A stretch of 64,000 nt of DNA from Lepidodermella squamata. Taxonomy: Eukaryota > Gastrotricha. Positions 21,601 through 34,218 of the stretch are shown one piece after another. The translations under genes were made by a program, and so were the position numbers. Every line of letters starts with the position of its first letter. The first letter of the stretch is position 1. The notes below the pieces were generated by a model that made no database searches, had not been told where the DNA came from, and worked only from the letters and a program-made list of their open reading frames with translations. The stretch covers positions 1,860,001 through 1,924,000 of the forward strand of contig JBLDXI010000024.1 of NCBI GenBank assembly GCA_047495785.1, read 5' to 3'.

Positions 21601-24600
21601 GGGAAGACCAAAGTCCTCGAAGCTCTGGCCGAAACTATGACGACGCTAGAAGGCAACGGCGTGACTGAGTATGAAAAGGTCATGTTTCGAACAATCAATC
21701 CGAAAGCGATTACCATGGGCCAGTTGTACGGTCAGTTCGACCCGGTTTCTCACGAATGGTCTGACGGTATCGTGGCGAACACTTTCCGTGAGTTCGCGTT
21801 TATGGACACGCCTGACCGGAAATGGGTCGTCTTCGATGGCCCTATCGACGCCGTTTGGATCGAAAGTATGAACACTGTGCTGGACGATAACAAAAAACTG
21901 TGCCTCGTTTCGGGTGAAATCATCCAAATGTCGGCGGTTATGAGTTTGATTTTCGAGACAATGGACTTGTCTCAAGCTTCGCCCGCCACTGTCAGCCGTT
22001 GCGGTATGATTTACATGGAGCCGACCACGCTGGGCTGGCGGCCGATTTTCAAGAGCTGGCTAAATGCTAACCACCCTACAATACAGCAAAACAACGAAAT
22101 TCTCGAGGCGCTCTTCGAGTGGATTGTCGATCCAACGCTTGATTTTGTTCGGAAAAATTGCAAAACCTACACACCAACTGGACAGGCTAATATGGTCCGA
22201 TCTCTGATGTACCTCATCGAAATGTTGCTGCACGAGGGCGCGATTAAGGCGGAAACTGAGGAGAATAAACACTTCCCAGTTTGGTTGATGGCTGCGTTCC
22301 TTTTCGCGATTGTTTGGTCGCTCGGCGGTGTTATCGATGGCGAAAGTCGGCCGAAATTTGACCAATTTTTCCGCGAATTAATCAGCGGCAAAAACAACGA
22401 TCTGCCTACGCCGAAAGCTCTCGGCAAGCTGGACATGCTGTTCCCGTCTGAGCAGACCGTCTTTGACTATTACTACGAGGTACTGAAATCCACTGAAAAA
22501 TTCCTTAATTAAATTATAGAAATTTTGTTTTTAACTTGAAATATTTATGTGATAATTTGTTTAAACACAGCAAAGAGATCCTATCATTGTAAGTACTTGA
22601 TGGTGTCATTTAAGGATTATGAGAAAATTTCCCTCGAGTTTCTAGGATAATTACAGCGTGTCCCATGAGTAACGCAATCAAATAAAATACACGGAAAAGG
22701 GTTCAGAAACTATAAAATGAGTGGCAAAGTCTCATCTCATGGCCAGAAAATTGTAGAAAAATTCAAAAATTCGCGAGAATAGATAGCAAGTATGTTACTT
22801 GTTAATAGAATTGAAAAAGTACGGAGAAATCTGGTCCAACCTGGAAAAATACCGAAAATTACCGAACCAGTTACCATCGGGATTTTCCAGGTTTTCTTCT
22901 GTAAATTTTCAATTTTTTCGATAAAATCACGGATAAATGATGGGAGATTCTCTTGGTAGGTTTAATTTGAAAAAATTACTTGAATTTCCAACAACAATTT
23001 TTCAAATTAAAAAATAGCTGCGCAATTTTTGGGACGCGCTGTAATGTTACCTTTAAAATTGAAAATTGCCTTTGGGATACATTTTGAAAATATAGAAAAA
23101 ATGTTGTCATAGTATAGCCATTGTAAATGTGATTTGTGTGTCATTTTGAGTTATCCGAAGCATTTTTATTGATTTATTAATCGTGATTTTTTTCGACAAT
23201 TTATAGCAAAAAGCCCGTGGTGCTTGGATGCATTGGAACGAAATGATCCGTCATCAGAAAGTTGATACTGGGCGAAAAATCCAGGAAATTCTAGTGCCGA
23301 CAATGGACACGGCCCGTTTTATGTACCTGTTGGATCTATGCATCCACCACGACCGTCCTATCCTGTTCTGCGGCCCTACTGGTACCGGCAAATCGGTATA
23401 CGTTCAAGAGCTGCTTATGAACAGCCTGCCACGTGACCAGTACATGCCGGCTTTCCTTGCGTTCTCGGCGCAAACGTCGGCGAATCAAACGCAAATGATT
23501 ATCATGTCGAAGCTGGACAAGCGGCGTAAAGGCTACTTTGGCCCTCCGATCGGCAAGAAGGCCATCATTTTCATCGATGACGTCAACATGCCGGCGAAGG
23601 AAGTCTACGGCGCCCAGCCGCCTATCGAGCTGCTGAGAATGTATTTCGATCATCAGTATTGGTTTGATCTGAAGGATATGAGCAAGTTAATCCTTCAGGT
23701 AGGTCCTCTTTAAAATTCGAGAGATTTAATTTTTTTTATTCGTATCTCAGGACATCCTTCTTGTCGCTGCTATGGGTCCACCGGGTGGAAGTCGCAACTT
23801 TTTAACGCCGCGTTTCCTCCGTCACTTCAACGTTATTTCAACCCCACCGTTCAACGATGAAACAATGAACAGAATTTTCTCAACTCTTTACAGCACTTAT
23901 TTGAGGGTAAGGATGGCGAATAATTTTCCGATAGTTATCGTCCACGTCGCTGAAAATCAATTGGTATTTTAATAATTAAACTATTTAATGAACAATAGCA
24001 ACCTGGAAAAGACGGAACGGTTTGTAGAATATATTTTTTAATTTGCGCCATTTTATAAATTTTCCGCTAAATTCAGCATAGCTAATAATTTGATTAATAT
24101 CAGCGGTTAATTTAAGTTTATATTACTATTTATCGCTTTGTAATTTATCAGCGCATCGCTGAAACTAGATCCCATGTTGACAAGCTGCAGGTAAATAACG
24201 AAGAAAACGAAAATCACAGACATTATTTTCGTCGTCACAAAATTTTCAGAGCATAAATACTTTTATTTAAATAATTTTTCCTTCCACGATTTCATTTTTC
24301 GCGATTTAAAATTTCGTTATTTCTAATTTTTGCAGAAGGGAGAATTTTCGCCGGAATATTTTACCGTTGGAAATCTCATCATTCAAAGCACGATGGACGT
24401 TTACAAACAAGCCATGTTGAAGCTGCTGCCCACCCCAGCTAAATCGCATTACGTTTTCAACCTGCGAGATTTCAGCCGCGTCGTTCTTGGATGTTGCCTG
24501 CTTCGCAAAGAGCAAGTCAGCGATAAGAAAATGCTCGTTAGGTAAATATTTTGTATGACATTTAGCAAGTAAAACGTGGGCTTGGCAACATTGTTGGCAT

Positions 24601-27600
24601 CTTGAAATTTTGATGTCGCTTTCAAGATGAACGAACGAGGAGTCGAATGATACCAAAACGAGGTTGATAGTCATCAGGGTTGCTGAGAAAATGTGCTTCA
24701 AAGTTAACGGGTGAAAATTGTTAATTTCGAAAAAATGCACGCTTAAAAATCAAGTTTTTATTGCATCAATTAATAACTTGGCGCGCAATAAACTTTCTTA
24801 TGCGCATTCGAGATTTTTGGGGCAATCTGAGGTGAGGAATCTTGCTAAATTTTCAAAAAAATTGATGGAATCAAGCTAGTACTTCCACATCGACCTAAGT
24901 CAATAATCATGTTCGGCGACACTTTGGGGTCTCCCGACTTTTAGGATGGATGGGAGCCTCCTGGAGGTCTGAATTTTTACAAATTTAAAATCCTCGAGAA
25001 AAACTTGGTAAGAACACCTAGGAATCGAAAAATCGTCCCTCTTCAAGCCAACACTCTTTGTGCCATTCACTGAAAAATACAGAAAATGCGCCAAACCCCA
25101 CTTTTCACTTGCTATAACGGCCATATTCAATTTTCTCGACTGATCGTTACTTTTCCCCCGTCAGATTGTGGGTGCACGAAGCTATGCGTGTCTTCTACGA
25201 TCGTTTAACCGATAATAAGGACAAGCAATGGCTGTTTGGACAGCTTCGAGAGTGCATCACCAACAATTTCAAAGAATCTTTCGACGGCCTGTTCGAACAT
25301 TTATGCCAGCCCGGCAAGAAGCTGAGCCCGGAAGACCTGCAGGGCCTCATGTTCGGCGACTACATGAACCCGGACCTTGACGCTGAAGATCGCATGTACG
25401 AAGAGGTGCGTTCTATCGATGACATGTACAAAGTGGCTGAGCATGGCCTGGATGAGTATAACAACACTCATAAGGCTAGAATGAGCCTCGTCGTTTTCCG
25501 CTACGTTCTCGAACATTTGTCGCGAATTTGCCGAATTCTGCGCATACCAGGCGGTAACGGGTTGTTGGTCGGTGTCGGCGGCTCGGGGCGCCAGTCGCTT
25601 ACCCGGCTAGCCGCTTCAATGGCTGGCTGCGAACTCGTTCAGCCGGAAATTTCGAAAAATTACGGCAAAAATGAGTGGCGGGAAGATTTGAAGAAATTGA
25701 TGAAATCAGCCGGTGTCGGCGGCAAGAAAACCACCTTCCTAATGACTGATAGCCAGATTAAGGAGGAGTCTTTCCTGCAGGACGTTGATTCACTGCTGAA
25801 TACCGGCGAAATTCCGAATCTATTCGCGTCAGACGAAAAAGCCGAGTTGATGGAAGCTGTCCGCCCGGCAGCCCAGGCGGCTAACACCGCTGCTGGCGGG
25901 GATAAAAACGCCGAACTTGGCCCATTAGCGCTGTTCGCGTTCTTCATCAACAGATGCCGTGAAAACCTACATATCATCATCGCGTTCAGCCCTATCGGTG
26001 ACGCGTTCCGAACCCGACTGCGCCAATTCCCGTCTCTAATCAACTGCTGTACGATCGATTGGTTCCAGGAGTGGCCGGAGGATGCGTTGGAGCGAGTCGC
26101 GAATCGTTATCTCGAGGCGGTCGAGATGAAAGATGAGTGGAAAAAGGAGACCGTACAGCTGTGCAAAATGTTCGACATTTCAGCGCGTAAGTTGTCGGAG
26201 AAATTCTACGCGACACTCGGCCGGCGCAACTACGTCACGCCAACGTCGTACCTTGAACTGCTCGGTTCTTTCAAGCGGCTGCTTTCCCAGAAGCAGGACG
26301 AGACAATGAAGGCGAAGAAGCGGTACGTTGTCGGTTTACAGAAACTCGCCTTCGCCTCGGAGCAGGTCTCGGCTATGCAGCGGCAGTTGGAAGACCTGAA
26401 GCCGGAGCTGGTCAAATCAGCCGAGGACACGACCCGCTTCATGACAATTATCGACAAGGAATCGGCCGAGGCTGAAATTACGAGCAGACGCGTTAAGGCG
26501 GATGAGGAGATTGCGAACGAGCAGGCGGCCTCGTCGCAAAAGCTGAAAGATGAGTGCGAGGCTGAACTCGCCGAGGCTATGCCGGCGCTTGAAGAGGCCC
26601 TGGCCGCTTTAGACACCCTAAAACCAGCCGATATCACAATCGTTAAATCCATGAAAAACCCGCCGTCTGGGGTTAAATTAGTCATGGCTGCTGTTTGCGT
26701 TATGAAAGACATTAAGCCAGACCGAGTCAACGACCCGGCGACCGGGCAGAAAGTTCTCGACTACTGGGGCCCATCGAAACGGTTGCTAGGTGACATGAAC
26801 TTCCTTGGGATGCTGAAAGAATACGACAAGGATAACATGCCTAACCACGTTGTCACGAAAATTCGGACGGAATACATTACCAACCCGGAGTTCGACCCAG
26901 TCCGTGTCGCGAAGGCGTCGTCAGCCGCTGAGGGTCTATGCAAATGGATCATGGCCATGGAGAAGTACGATCGAATCGCGAAGGTCGTTGCGCCAAAGCG
27001 AGAGCGTCTAATGAAGGCCGAGGCTGAGTTCGCGCAGACTATGGCGAATTTGAACGCGAAACGAGCCGAGCTGCGCGCCGTTGAAATGCGCCTCGCCGAC
27101 CTGCGCCGCCAGCTCGACGAAACCACGCTGAAGAAGCAGAACCTTGAATTTGAGGTGGATTTGTGCGGGAAGAAGCTAGTTCGAGCCGAGAAGCTGATCG
27201 GCGGCCTCGGCGGCGAGAAAGACCGTTGGGAGCGAACTTCAGTCGAGTTGCAAGTTGTCTACGACAATTTAGCGGGTGATGTGCTGATTTCAGCGGCTGT
27301 TATCGCCTACCTCGGCCCATTCACCGCGCCGTACCGCGACGAGGTGATAACGGAGTGGGTGCGCCACGTGTCTGTTAAAGGCATTCCTTGCAATAAGGAA
27401 TTCTCGCTCACCAAAGTTTTAGGCGAGCCGATTAAAATTCAGGCGTGGAACATTGCCGGCCTGCCTAGGGACGCGTTTTCTATCGATAACGCCGTCATCG
27501 TAGCCAACGCGCGTCGCTGGCCGTTGATGATCGACCCTCAGGGCCAGGCGAATAAGTGGATCAAAAATTTTGAGCGTGAGAACAGCCTGTCTGTCATCAA

Positions 27601-30600
27601 GCTCACAGACGCTGATTACATGCGAACCCTCGAAAATTGCATCACATTCGGAACACCACTTTTGCTGGAAAATGTTGGCGAGGAGCTTGACCCAGCCTTA
27701 GAGCCGATTTTGCTGAAACAGACCTTCAAACAAGCTGGTGTTGACATGATCCGATTGGGTGATAACTTGATTGAATACAGTAAAGATTTCAGGTTTTACA
27801 TCACCACAAAACTGCGAAATCCGCACTATTTGCCCGAAGTTGCGACCAAAGTTTCACTGCTCAACTTCATGATCACGCCGGAAGGTCTTGAAGATCAGTT
27901 GCTCGGCATTGTGGTCGCGAAGGAACGGCCCGATCTTGAGGAGGAGCGGCAGGCTTTGATTGTTCAATCCGCATCGAATCGGCGTCAGTTGAAAGAAATC
28001 GAGGACAAAATTCTTCAAACTTTGTCGTCATCTGAGGGCAACATTTTGGAGGACGAGTCTGCTATTCAAATTCTAGACTCGTCCAAAATTCTGTCCGATG
28101 AAATTCAAAAGAAGCAAAAGGTCGCTGAGGAGACTGAGAAAAAGGTCGAGACGAGTCGTGTCGGTTATCGACCCATAGCCAAGCACTCGGCCAATTTGTT
28201 CTTCTCTCTCACGGATTTGCCGAACATTGACCCGATGTACCAGTACTCGTTGACGTGGTTCGTCAATCTCTACATCAATTCGATTCAGGATAGTAACAAA
28301 TCGAAGATTCTTGACAAGCGGCTTCGCTATCTTCAGGAGCACTTCACGTACAGTCTCTACCAAAATGTGTGCCGGTCGCTGTTCGAAAAGGACAAACTAC
28401 TCTACTCATTCGTCTTGTGCTCCAAGATCATGAGGTACTTTCAAAATTTAAAAAAACTTGAAAATGTTAAATGTTGATCAAATTTAAATTTTTAAAATTT
28501 GTAGAAAATACTTTCAAAATTGTTTTAAGACATTGCAATTTGCACTTGTTGCCCTGGTTGCGAAATTTGCCCTTGAATTTTATTAATAATTTATGAATTT
28601 TTAATTAATTAATCAATTTAATTTAATTTTTTGATGAACTATTAATTATTAATTAATTATTTTTATCAATTAACAGTGGTAAAGGCGAGCTTCTAGAAGA
28701 TCAGCTCATGTTTTTCCTAACTGGCGGTGTTGGCCTCGAGAACAAACTGCCAAACCCGGACAAATCTTGGATCACCGATAAAACATGGGACGAACTGTGC
28801 CGTCTCGACGATTTGGCTGCCTTCAAAGGCATTCGGTAGGTCTTACTAATTTTTCAATATAATTTCAAATAATTTTCTTTGAAATTTTAGTGAGAGCTTT
28901 ACTCGAAATATTGGAGCTTGGAAAGATTTTTACGAAACAAAGGAGCCGCAAAACGCTGAAATTCCCGAGCCGTGGCAAAGCAAGTTGGACGATTTTGCTC
29001 GACTGCTGGTCATTCGCGTCATTCGACCCGACCGCTGTGTTTCCGCCGTTACGAAATTCGTCACCGAACGGCTGGGCAAAAAATTCGTCGAACCGCCGCC
29101 GTTCGATCTCGCTAAATCGTTCGCTGATTCTAACGCATGTGCTCCACTCATTTTCATACTGTCACCCGGCGCCGACCCAACAATGGCGCTGCTGAAATTC
29201 GCCGACGATCGCGGGTTTGGCGGCAAGAAATTTCAGTCCATCTCGCTGGGTCAAGGCCAGGGTCCGATTGCCGCGAAAATGATCGCGCAAGGCCGAACTG
29301 ACGGTCAGTGGGTGCTGTTGCAAAATTGCCATTTAGCTGTCAGTTGGATGACGGCTCTCGAGAAACTGTGCGAGGAACTGAGCCCGGAAAGCACCGACCC
29401 GAAATTCCGGCTATGGCTGACCAGCTACCCGTCGGAGAGATTCCCTGTCACTGTCCTGCAAAACGGGGTTAAAATGACGAACGAACCGCCGACGGGACTG
29501 AGGCAGAATCTACTTCAGTCCTATTTGAATGACCCCATTTCGGACGAGACATTTTTCTCAGGTTGCCCGGGTAAGGAGGGCAATTTCGAGAAATTGCTCT
29601 TCGGCCTCTGCTTCTTCCACGCTTTGGTTCAAGAGCGGCGAAAGTTCGGCCCGCTCGGCTGGAACATCCCGTACGGCTTCAACGAGTCGGACCTGCGAAT
29701 CTCCGTTCGCCAACTGCAAATGTTCATCAACGAGTACGAGGATGTGCCGTTCCAGTCGATCACGTACCTGACTGGCGAGTGCAACTACGGCGGTCGTGTT
29801 ACTGACGACTGGGACAGGCGGACGCTTCTGACGATTCTGGCGGATTTCTGCAATGACAGCCTGATCAGCGACCCGAAGTACAAGTTCTCGCCGTCTGGCA
29901 CGTATTTCGCCCCGCCGCAGGGCAGCTACGAGTCTTATTTGGACTTTATCAAAGACCTGCCGCAGTCGCAACAGCCGGAGATTTTCGGAATGCATGAAAA
30001 CGTCGATATTAGCAAAGATTTACAGGTAAAAAATTATTATCAACAAAAAATTCTTTTATTTGGGAATTTCGCTTAAATCGCCGAATTTTTGCTGTTAACC
30101 AGCTTTGCGAAAGGATTACCTTGTGATCGGAATCGGTCTTGCCAAAACGGAAAATTCGTAACTAGAAAAATAATAAATTGATAAATTTAATTTCAGCTCC
30201 GTAATTAGGTGGGGTGATTTTGGCCAAACAATGTTTTTTGAGGATTAAAAATTAGTCGTAATTCAGAAATCGATGATTTTATATACAAAGGTGTGGAAGG
30301 TTATTCTAAATTTATCTTAAATTATTTGTGATTTTGGTGAAGTAACGCAAGCAAAGCAAATACACGGAAGAAGGATCAGAAACTCTAAAATGAGAGGGAA
30401 AGTCTTATATAATGGCCCGAAAATGTCTTAAGTGAATAGGATTAAGAAAAATCCCAAGAAATTCGATCCAACCAGGTAAAAACCGAAAATTACCGAAGCA
30501 GTTACCATCGGGGTTTTCAGGGTATTCTCTGGTGAATTTGTAATTTCTTAGGTGAAAATATTGGATAAAGGATGGAAGATTCCCATAGTGGGCTTAACAA

Positions 30601-31820
30601 AATTAAATCAATTTTCTTAAAAAATTTGCAAAGATTATGCTGTAGGAGGGGTCCAAAATCGATATTCGAGTTTCCTTGCTTATAACATTTCTTAAAAATC
30701 AAGTATTGCTCCAATCATCTTGGGACTTGCGCCAGTCGAAAGCTCAAAAGACAGGCAATTTCATACAAAAAACCGCATGTTTTTATCTTTCGGCGTTGCA
30801 AAGAGTTTCACCTGCAAAGCCGAAGTATCCAAAGTTACCAAAATTTCCTTGCCCATTAACATGTTTTTTATTATTTCAAAATTCTAGGAAACAAAATTGC
30901 TGTTCGACTCAGTTATTGCGACCATGGGTGGGTCTGGCGGTGGTGGTGGTGGCGGAGCCAGTGGAGGCAGCACCGACGACGCCCTTTACGCGATGGCGAC
31001 AGACATTTTAAGCAAACTGCCGCCGGCTTTCGACCTCGAACTTGCGGGCAAGAAATTCCCTGTCGTCTACAAGGAGAGCATGAACACCGTACTTGTGCAA
31101 GAAATGGAACGTTTCAACCGCCTCACCTCCGTCATCCGCACCAGCCTGCAAAACGTGCAAAAAGCAATCAAAGGCCTCGTTGTCATGTCAACAGACCTCG
31201 AGGCCGTCTGCCGGTCGCTGCTCGTCGGCAAAATCCCGGCAATGTGGGCGAAGAGCTCATACCCGTCACTGAAGCCGCTCGGCAGTTACATGAACGACCT
31301 GCTGGAGCGGTTGAAAATGCTTCAGAATTGGTACGACCACGGCAAGCCGAAATCTTTCTGGGTCTCCGGGTTCTATTTTACGCAGGCGTTTTTGACTGGT
31401 GTCATTCAAAATTTTGCGAGAAAATACGTCCTGCCTATCGATACGTTGGCGTTTGATTTCGAGCTGCTGCGCAAGGGCGTGCCGGCTGATAAGGCGCCGG
31501 ATGACGGCGCGTACATTTTCGGGCTGTACCTCGACGGCGCCCGGTGGGACGAGGAGAAGCACTGTCTCGGCGAGCAGCGAATTCGCGTGCTCTACGAACC
31601 GACGCCGGTCATCTGGCTGAAGCCGGCGAAGAAGCTGGAGATCGATACGTCGGATAAGCGGTACAAGTGCCCGGTTTACAAGACGTCGGAGCGGCGGGGT
31701 ACGCTGTCGACGACCGGCCACTCGACCAACTTCGTGCTGCCCATCCTGCTCGAAACCGACCAGCCCGTCCAGCATTGGGTCAAGCGAGGATGCGCCCTCC
31801 TTTGTGCGCTTGATGACTAA
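15607..31820 (+). CDS. DNAH7: axonemal dynein heavy chain, single-headed inner-arm type (DNAH3/7/12 clade)
   Basis: Microtubule motor of ciliary inner arms. Exons: 15607..16075, 16128..16206, 16257..16415, 16471..16666, 16723..17065, 17118..17209, 17265..17705, 17760..17966, 18026..18252, 18309..18428, 18563..19356, 19435..19452, 19601..20766, 21040..22479, 23207..23698, 23751..23906, 24336..24541, 25165..28434, 28677..28835, 28891..30025, 30888..31820. All phases agree: 12,102 nt, 4,033 aa (human DNAH7 about 4,024). Linker: [19 protein letters not shown]-loops: GPAGTGKT (AAA1, about 1339), GEPFGGKT (AAA2, about 1621), GPTGTGKS (AAA3, about 1973), GVGGSGRQS (AAA4, about 2338). Stalk and microtubule-binding domain about 2580-2900. 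A Gly-rich stretch (30924-30973) sits in the C-terminal domain. The three-way assignment among DNAH3, 7 and 12 is not settled. Confidence 0.95.
19435..19452 (+). other. 18-nt microexon of the dynein gene
   Basis: Acceptor TTATTAG before 19435 and donor GTAAAC after 19452. It encodes the end of AKGVFAG, which joins ATSLS to LLEKLVDSN. Both flanking phases require it, and the joined sequence matches the dynein linker region. Confidence 0.75.
22654..23041 (+). mobile_element. MITE-like element, family A, copy 1, in dynein intron 14
   Basis: 388 bp flanked by TA (22652-22653, 23042-23043). Ends are CAGCGTGTCCC and the complement of CAGCGCGTCCC. The interior has GTAACGCAATC, ACACGGAAAA, CTCATGGCCAGAAA and ACCGAAAATTACCGAACC, all shared with copies near 8.8 and 30.5 kb. 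No ORF. The TIR and TA pattern suggests the Tc1/mariner superfamily. Confidence 0.8.
30340..30641 (+). mobile_element. MITE-like element, family A, copy 3, in the last dynein intron
   Basis: Same order of blocks as copy 1 (GTAACGCAA, ACACGGAAGA, CAGAAACT, ACCGAAAATTACCGAAGC, GTTACCATCGGG). The ends are decayed; the right end is CTG next to TA (30642-30643). Confidence 0.65.
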
Positions 31821-32697
31821 CAATTATTTTTCATCAATGTCGAACCTTTCTTAGTTTGTATTTGTTAAATACACAGTATACCACCTAAAACTTTTACACG
31901 ATATTTTGAGACAGGGTCATCACACGTTTCTGATATCTCACTATTATGATATATTTTTATCAACTAACGCTTGAAATTTTTATTTTAATGATCTATTGTA
32001 TTTATTGCGACCGGAAAATATTTTCGGTAGTGCGGGAATACCATAGAAACAATTAATTGTTGTGCCTTTAAATTACGCATTTGAAATCTGAAAATCAGGT
32101 TCATAATAAAAAAAATGATGCGCTTCTAAAAGGTGTCGAATTGTTCATAAAAGTTTTAGAATTTCGTTGTGCGACGTTTGAATTTTCATAATTCTCGATG
32201 GCTAACATTGCAGTCGGAAGTCTGAAACCTCCGAAATCGCTGAATTCTGAGGCAGTAGAAGTGACTTTGGAAAACTGGGGCCGATGTGTATGTGTATACT
32301 TTTGAGCGGCCACTATATGAATCAACGACTTGTGGTAAAATATTCACATCTTCTTATGGAAAAATTCCCGCAAATTCCAGTTTGCAGCAGATCTGATGGC
32401 GCTGAAATCGTATGATAATAAATCAATCCGGTGACATTTGATCCTGAGAATTTTACTCCGGGTAAACCCCAACATTTCAAGTCATTCGAGTCATTCAAAA
32501 ACTGACCCAGGCAAGTTTCAATTTTTTAATATTTATTGCAGAGTAAAAATCGTTGCGGTAATATCGAGATCGAAAATGAAGTTTTCAATATAATATCACA
32601 TGAGATCATTGCAGGTAATCACAAACAAACTATCACAGAGTAATTAATGTCTTATTTCGTATTATGAGCAATTCAATTTTCAATTCCTTTTTGATTT
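31821..32697. other. tail-to-tail intergenic region between dynein and ZMYND10
   Basis: 877 bp, AT-rich, without a recognisable gene, RNA or repeat. It should contain both 3' UTRs. Confidence 0.4.
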
Positions 32698-34218
32698 TCA
32701 ATTGCCGCCATCTTGTTGCTGCCGATTTTTCAACTCGGCATTCGTGTTAGCGATCAAATCACACGCCGGCTTGTGTTTCGGCCAATGCCCAACCTGGCAC
32801 TGCCGGCTGCAGTACCACTCGGTCTGGCAACGGGAACAACGCTTCTCCGCCTCCTTGCCACACCCGATCTGGCCACATTTCGGCGGATCGCCGCCATACA
32901 TTAACAGCGGCTCAATGGCATCGACGTTGTACGCCGAGGCCAACCCGCCAGCCATTCGGCGCGCTTCTTTCGGATCCTGCGGGTCGAAAAACTTCTCAAG
33001 CTGCTCCTTCGCCAATTTTTTCCACAATTTCGCATATTTCGCCATCAATTTATCATAAATCTCCGGCACTTGTTCAATGACAATTTCAGATTTAGGCGGA
33101 GCAACATCGGCGTTGGAGAACGACAGATGTTCAATAAATCGCCGAAAATCCATCAAAATCGGCAGCTGGTCCAACGCCGCGTCATTGAGGTGAGTTCGCA
33201 ATTTAGCGAAAACCGACCTGCGATACGCGTTGAAGTCATATTTTCGCTGCAGATCGGCGTTCATTAGCAGTTGGAACAACGCGAGCCAAATTTGCGCCTC
33301 ACTTTTCGTCATTTTCGTCGACTCTTCAGCGATGTTTACCAGCGGGCGCCATCGCGAGTCAACATAGCGCAGTGTTTTGCCACTCGACTTGAGTGTGCGC
33401 TGCCACGGCTGAGCGTCCATAATTTGCACGAGTAGAAGTGGGAAGTCGAACACGACCAACAGCCGATTGGCGACACTCAACGGCAGTTGCCCGGTCGCGC
33501 ATTGGTCGACAATGTAGCGCGTGATATTGAGGCATTTCATCGCCAGGCCGAAATTCAGCGCCGTGTTCTGCCTCTCGAGTTCGGCCATGCTCGATGAACC
33601 ATCATCATCATCCTCGTCATTTTGATGGGTCACATTCGCACGGGTAGGTTCGAAATCGCTGTCATCGCCAAAGTCAATAGGCCAATTCGACGTCAAATCC
33701 ATCAATTTCCTGTAGCAATAATCGATCAAATCGAGAAGGGTCTCGTCAAGAGCCTCGACAGCCTCTGCGTGGAAAAGAGCGGTTTCGAGTAAGGAAGCGA
33801 CGGTTATTTCGTGGTAGAGAGCTGTATACAGAAAAATCGACGTCTTCGGTTTCGCGTTTGAGGCGACAATTTCCGGGAAAACTTGACGTTTCCAGACATC
33901 GGTTAAAATCAGATCACCAAGAACTGTGACAATCTGGCGAAAAAAATAACGAAATCAAATTTTTAAGGAGGATTTTTTCATTTTTTTTACCTTTCCAGAT
34001 GACACCAGGAAATCTTTGACAAATTCGTCTTCGTTTCGAGCAGCAGATAGAACAGCCTGCATATTGAGTTTTTCCAAATGTTCGTGCTGTGAAAACCAGC
34101 GTGGAGAGCCGTAATCATGCAACTCGAACGTCTGAAGGCTGTCAATCATCAGTTCAGCCTCCGGGGCGAACAGCACATGATGGTGTTGCTTGGCAGACGA
34201 ATCTTCGCCCTTACTCAT
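32698..34218 (-). CDS. ZMYND10: ZMYND10, MYND-type zinc finger dynein preassembly factor
   Basis: Cytoplasmic co-chaperone needed to assemble outer and inner dynein arms before transport into cilia. Exons complement(33991..34218, 32698..33933) give 1,464 nt, 487 aa; human ZMYND10 has 440. The N-terminus carries the family signature GSPRWFSQHEHLEKLNMQA and DEFVKDFLVSSGK. The middle has TALYHEITVASLLETALFH and LLDLIDYCYRKL. The C-terminal MYND finger (about residues 440-475) reads CGxxxCGKEAEKRCSRCQxxWYCSRQCQ...HKPAC. An acidic insert (about DDEDDDDG) lies mid-protein. The ATG at 34218 is the first in frame. Confidence 0.93.

Noticed and set aside
26230-27126. Long open frames antisense to the dynein stalk exon
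   Set aside because: They overlap the GC-rich 3.27-kb dynein exon on the other strand and have Ser/Ala/Arg-rich shadow composition; the same holds for 29558-29995 and 31266-31823.
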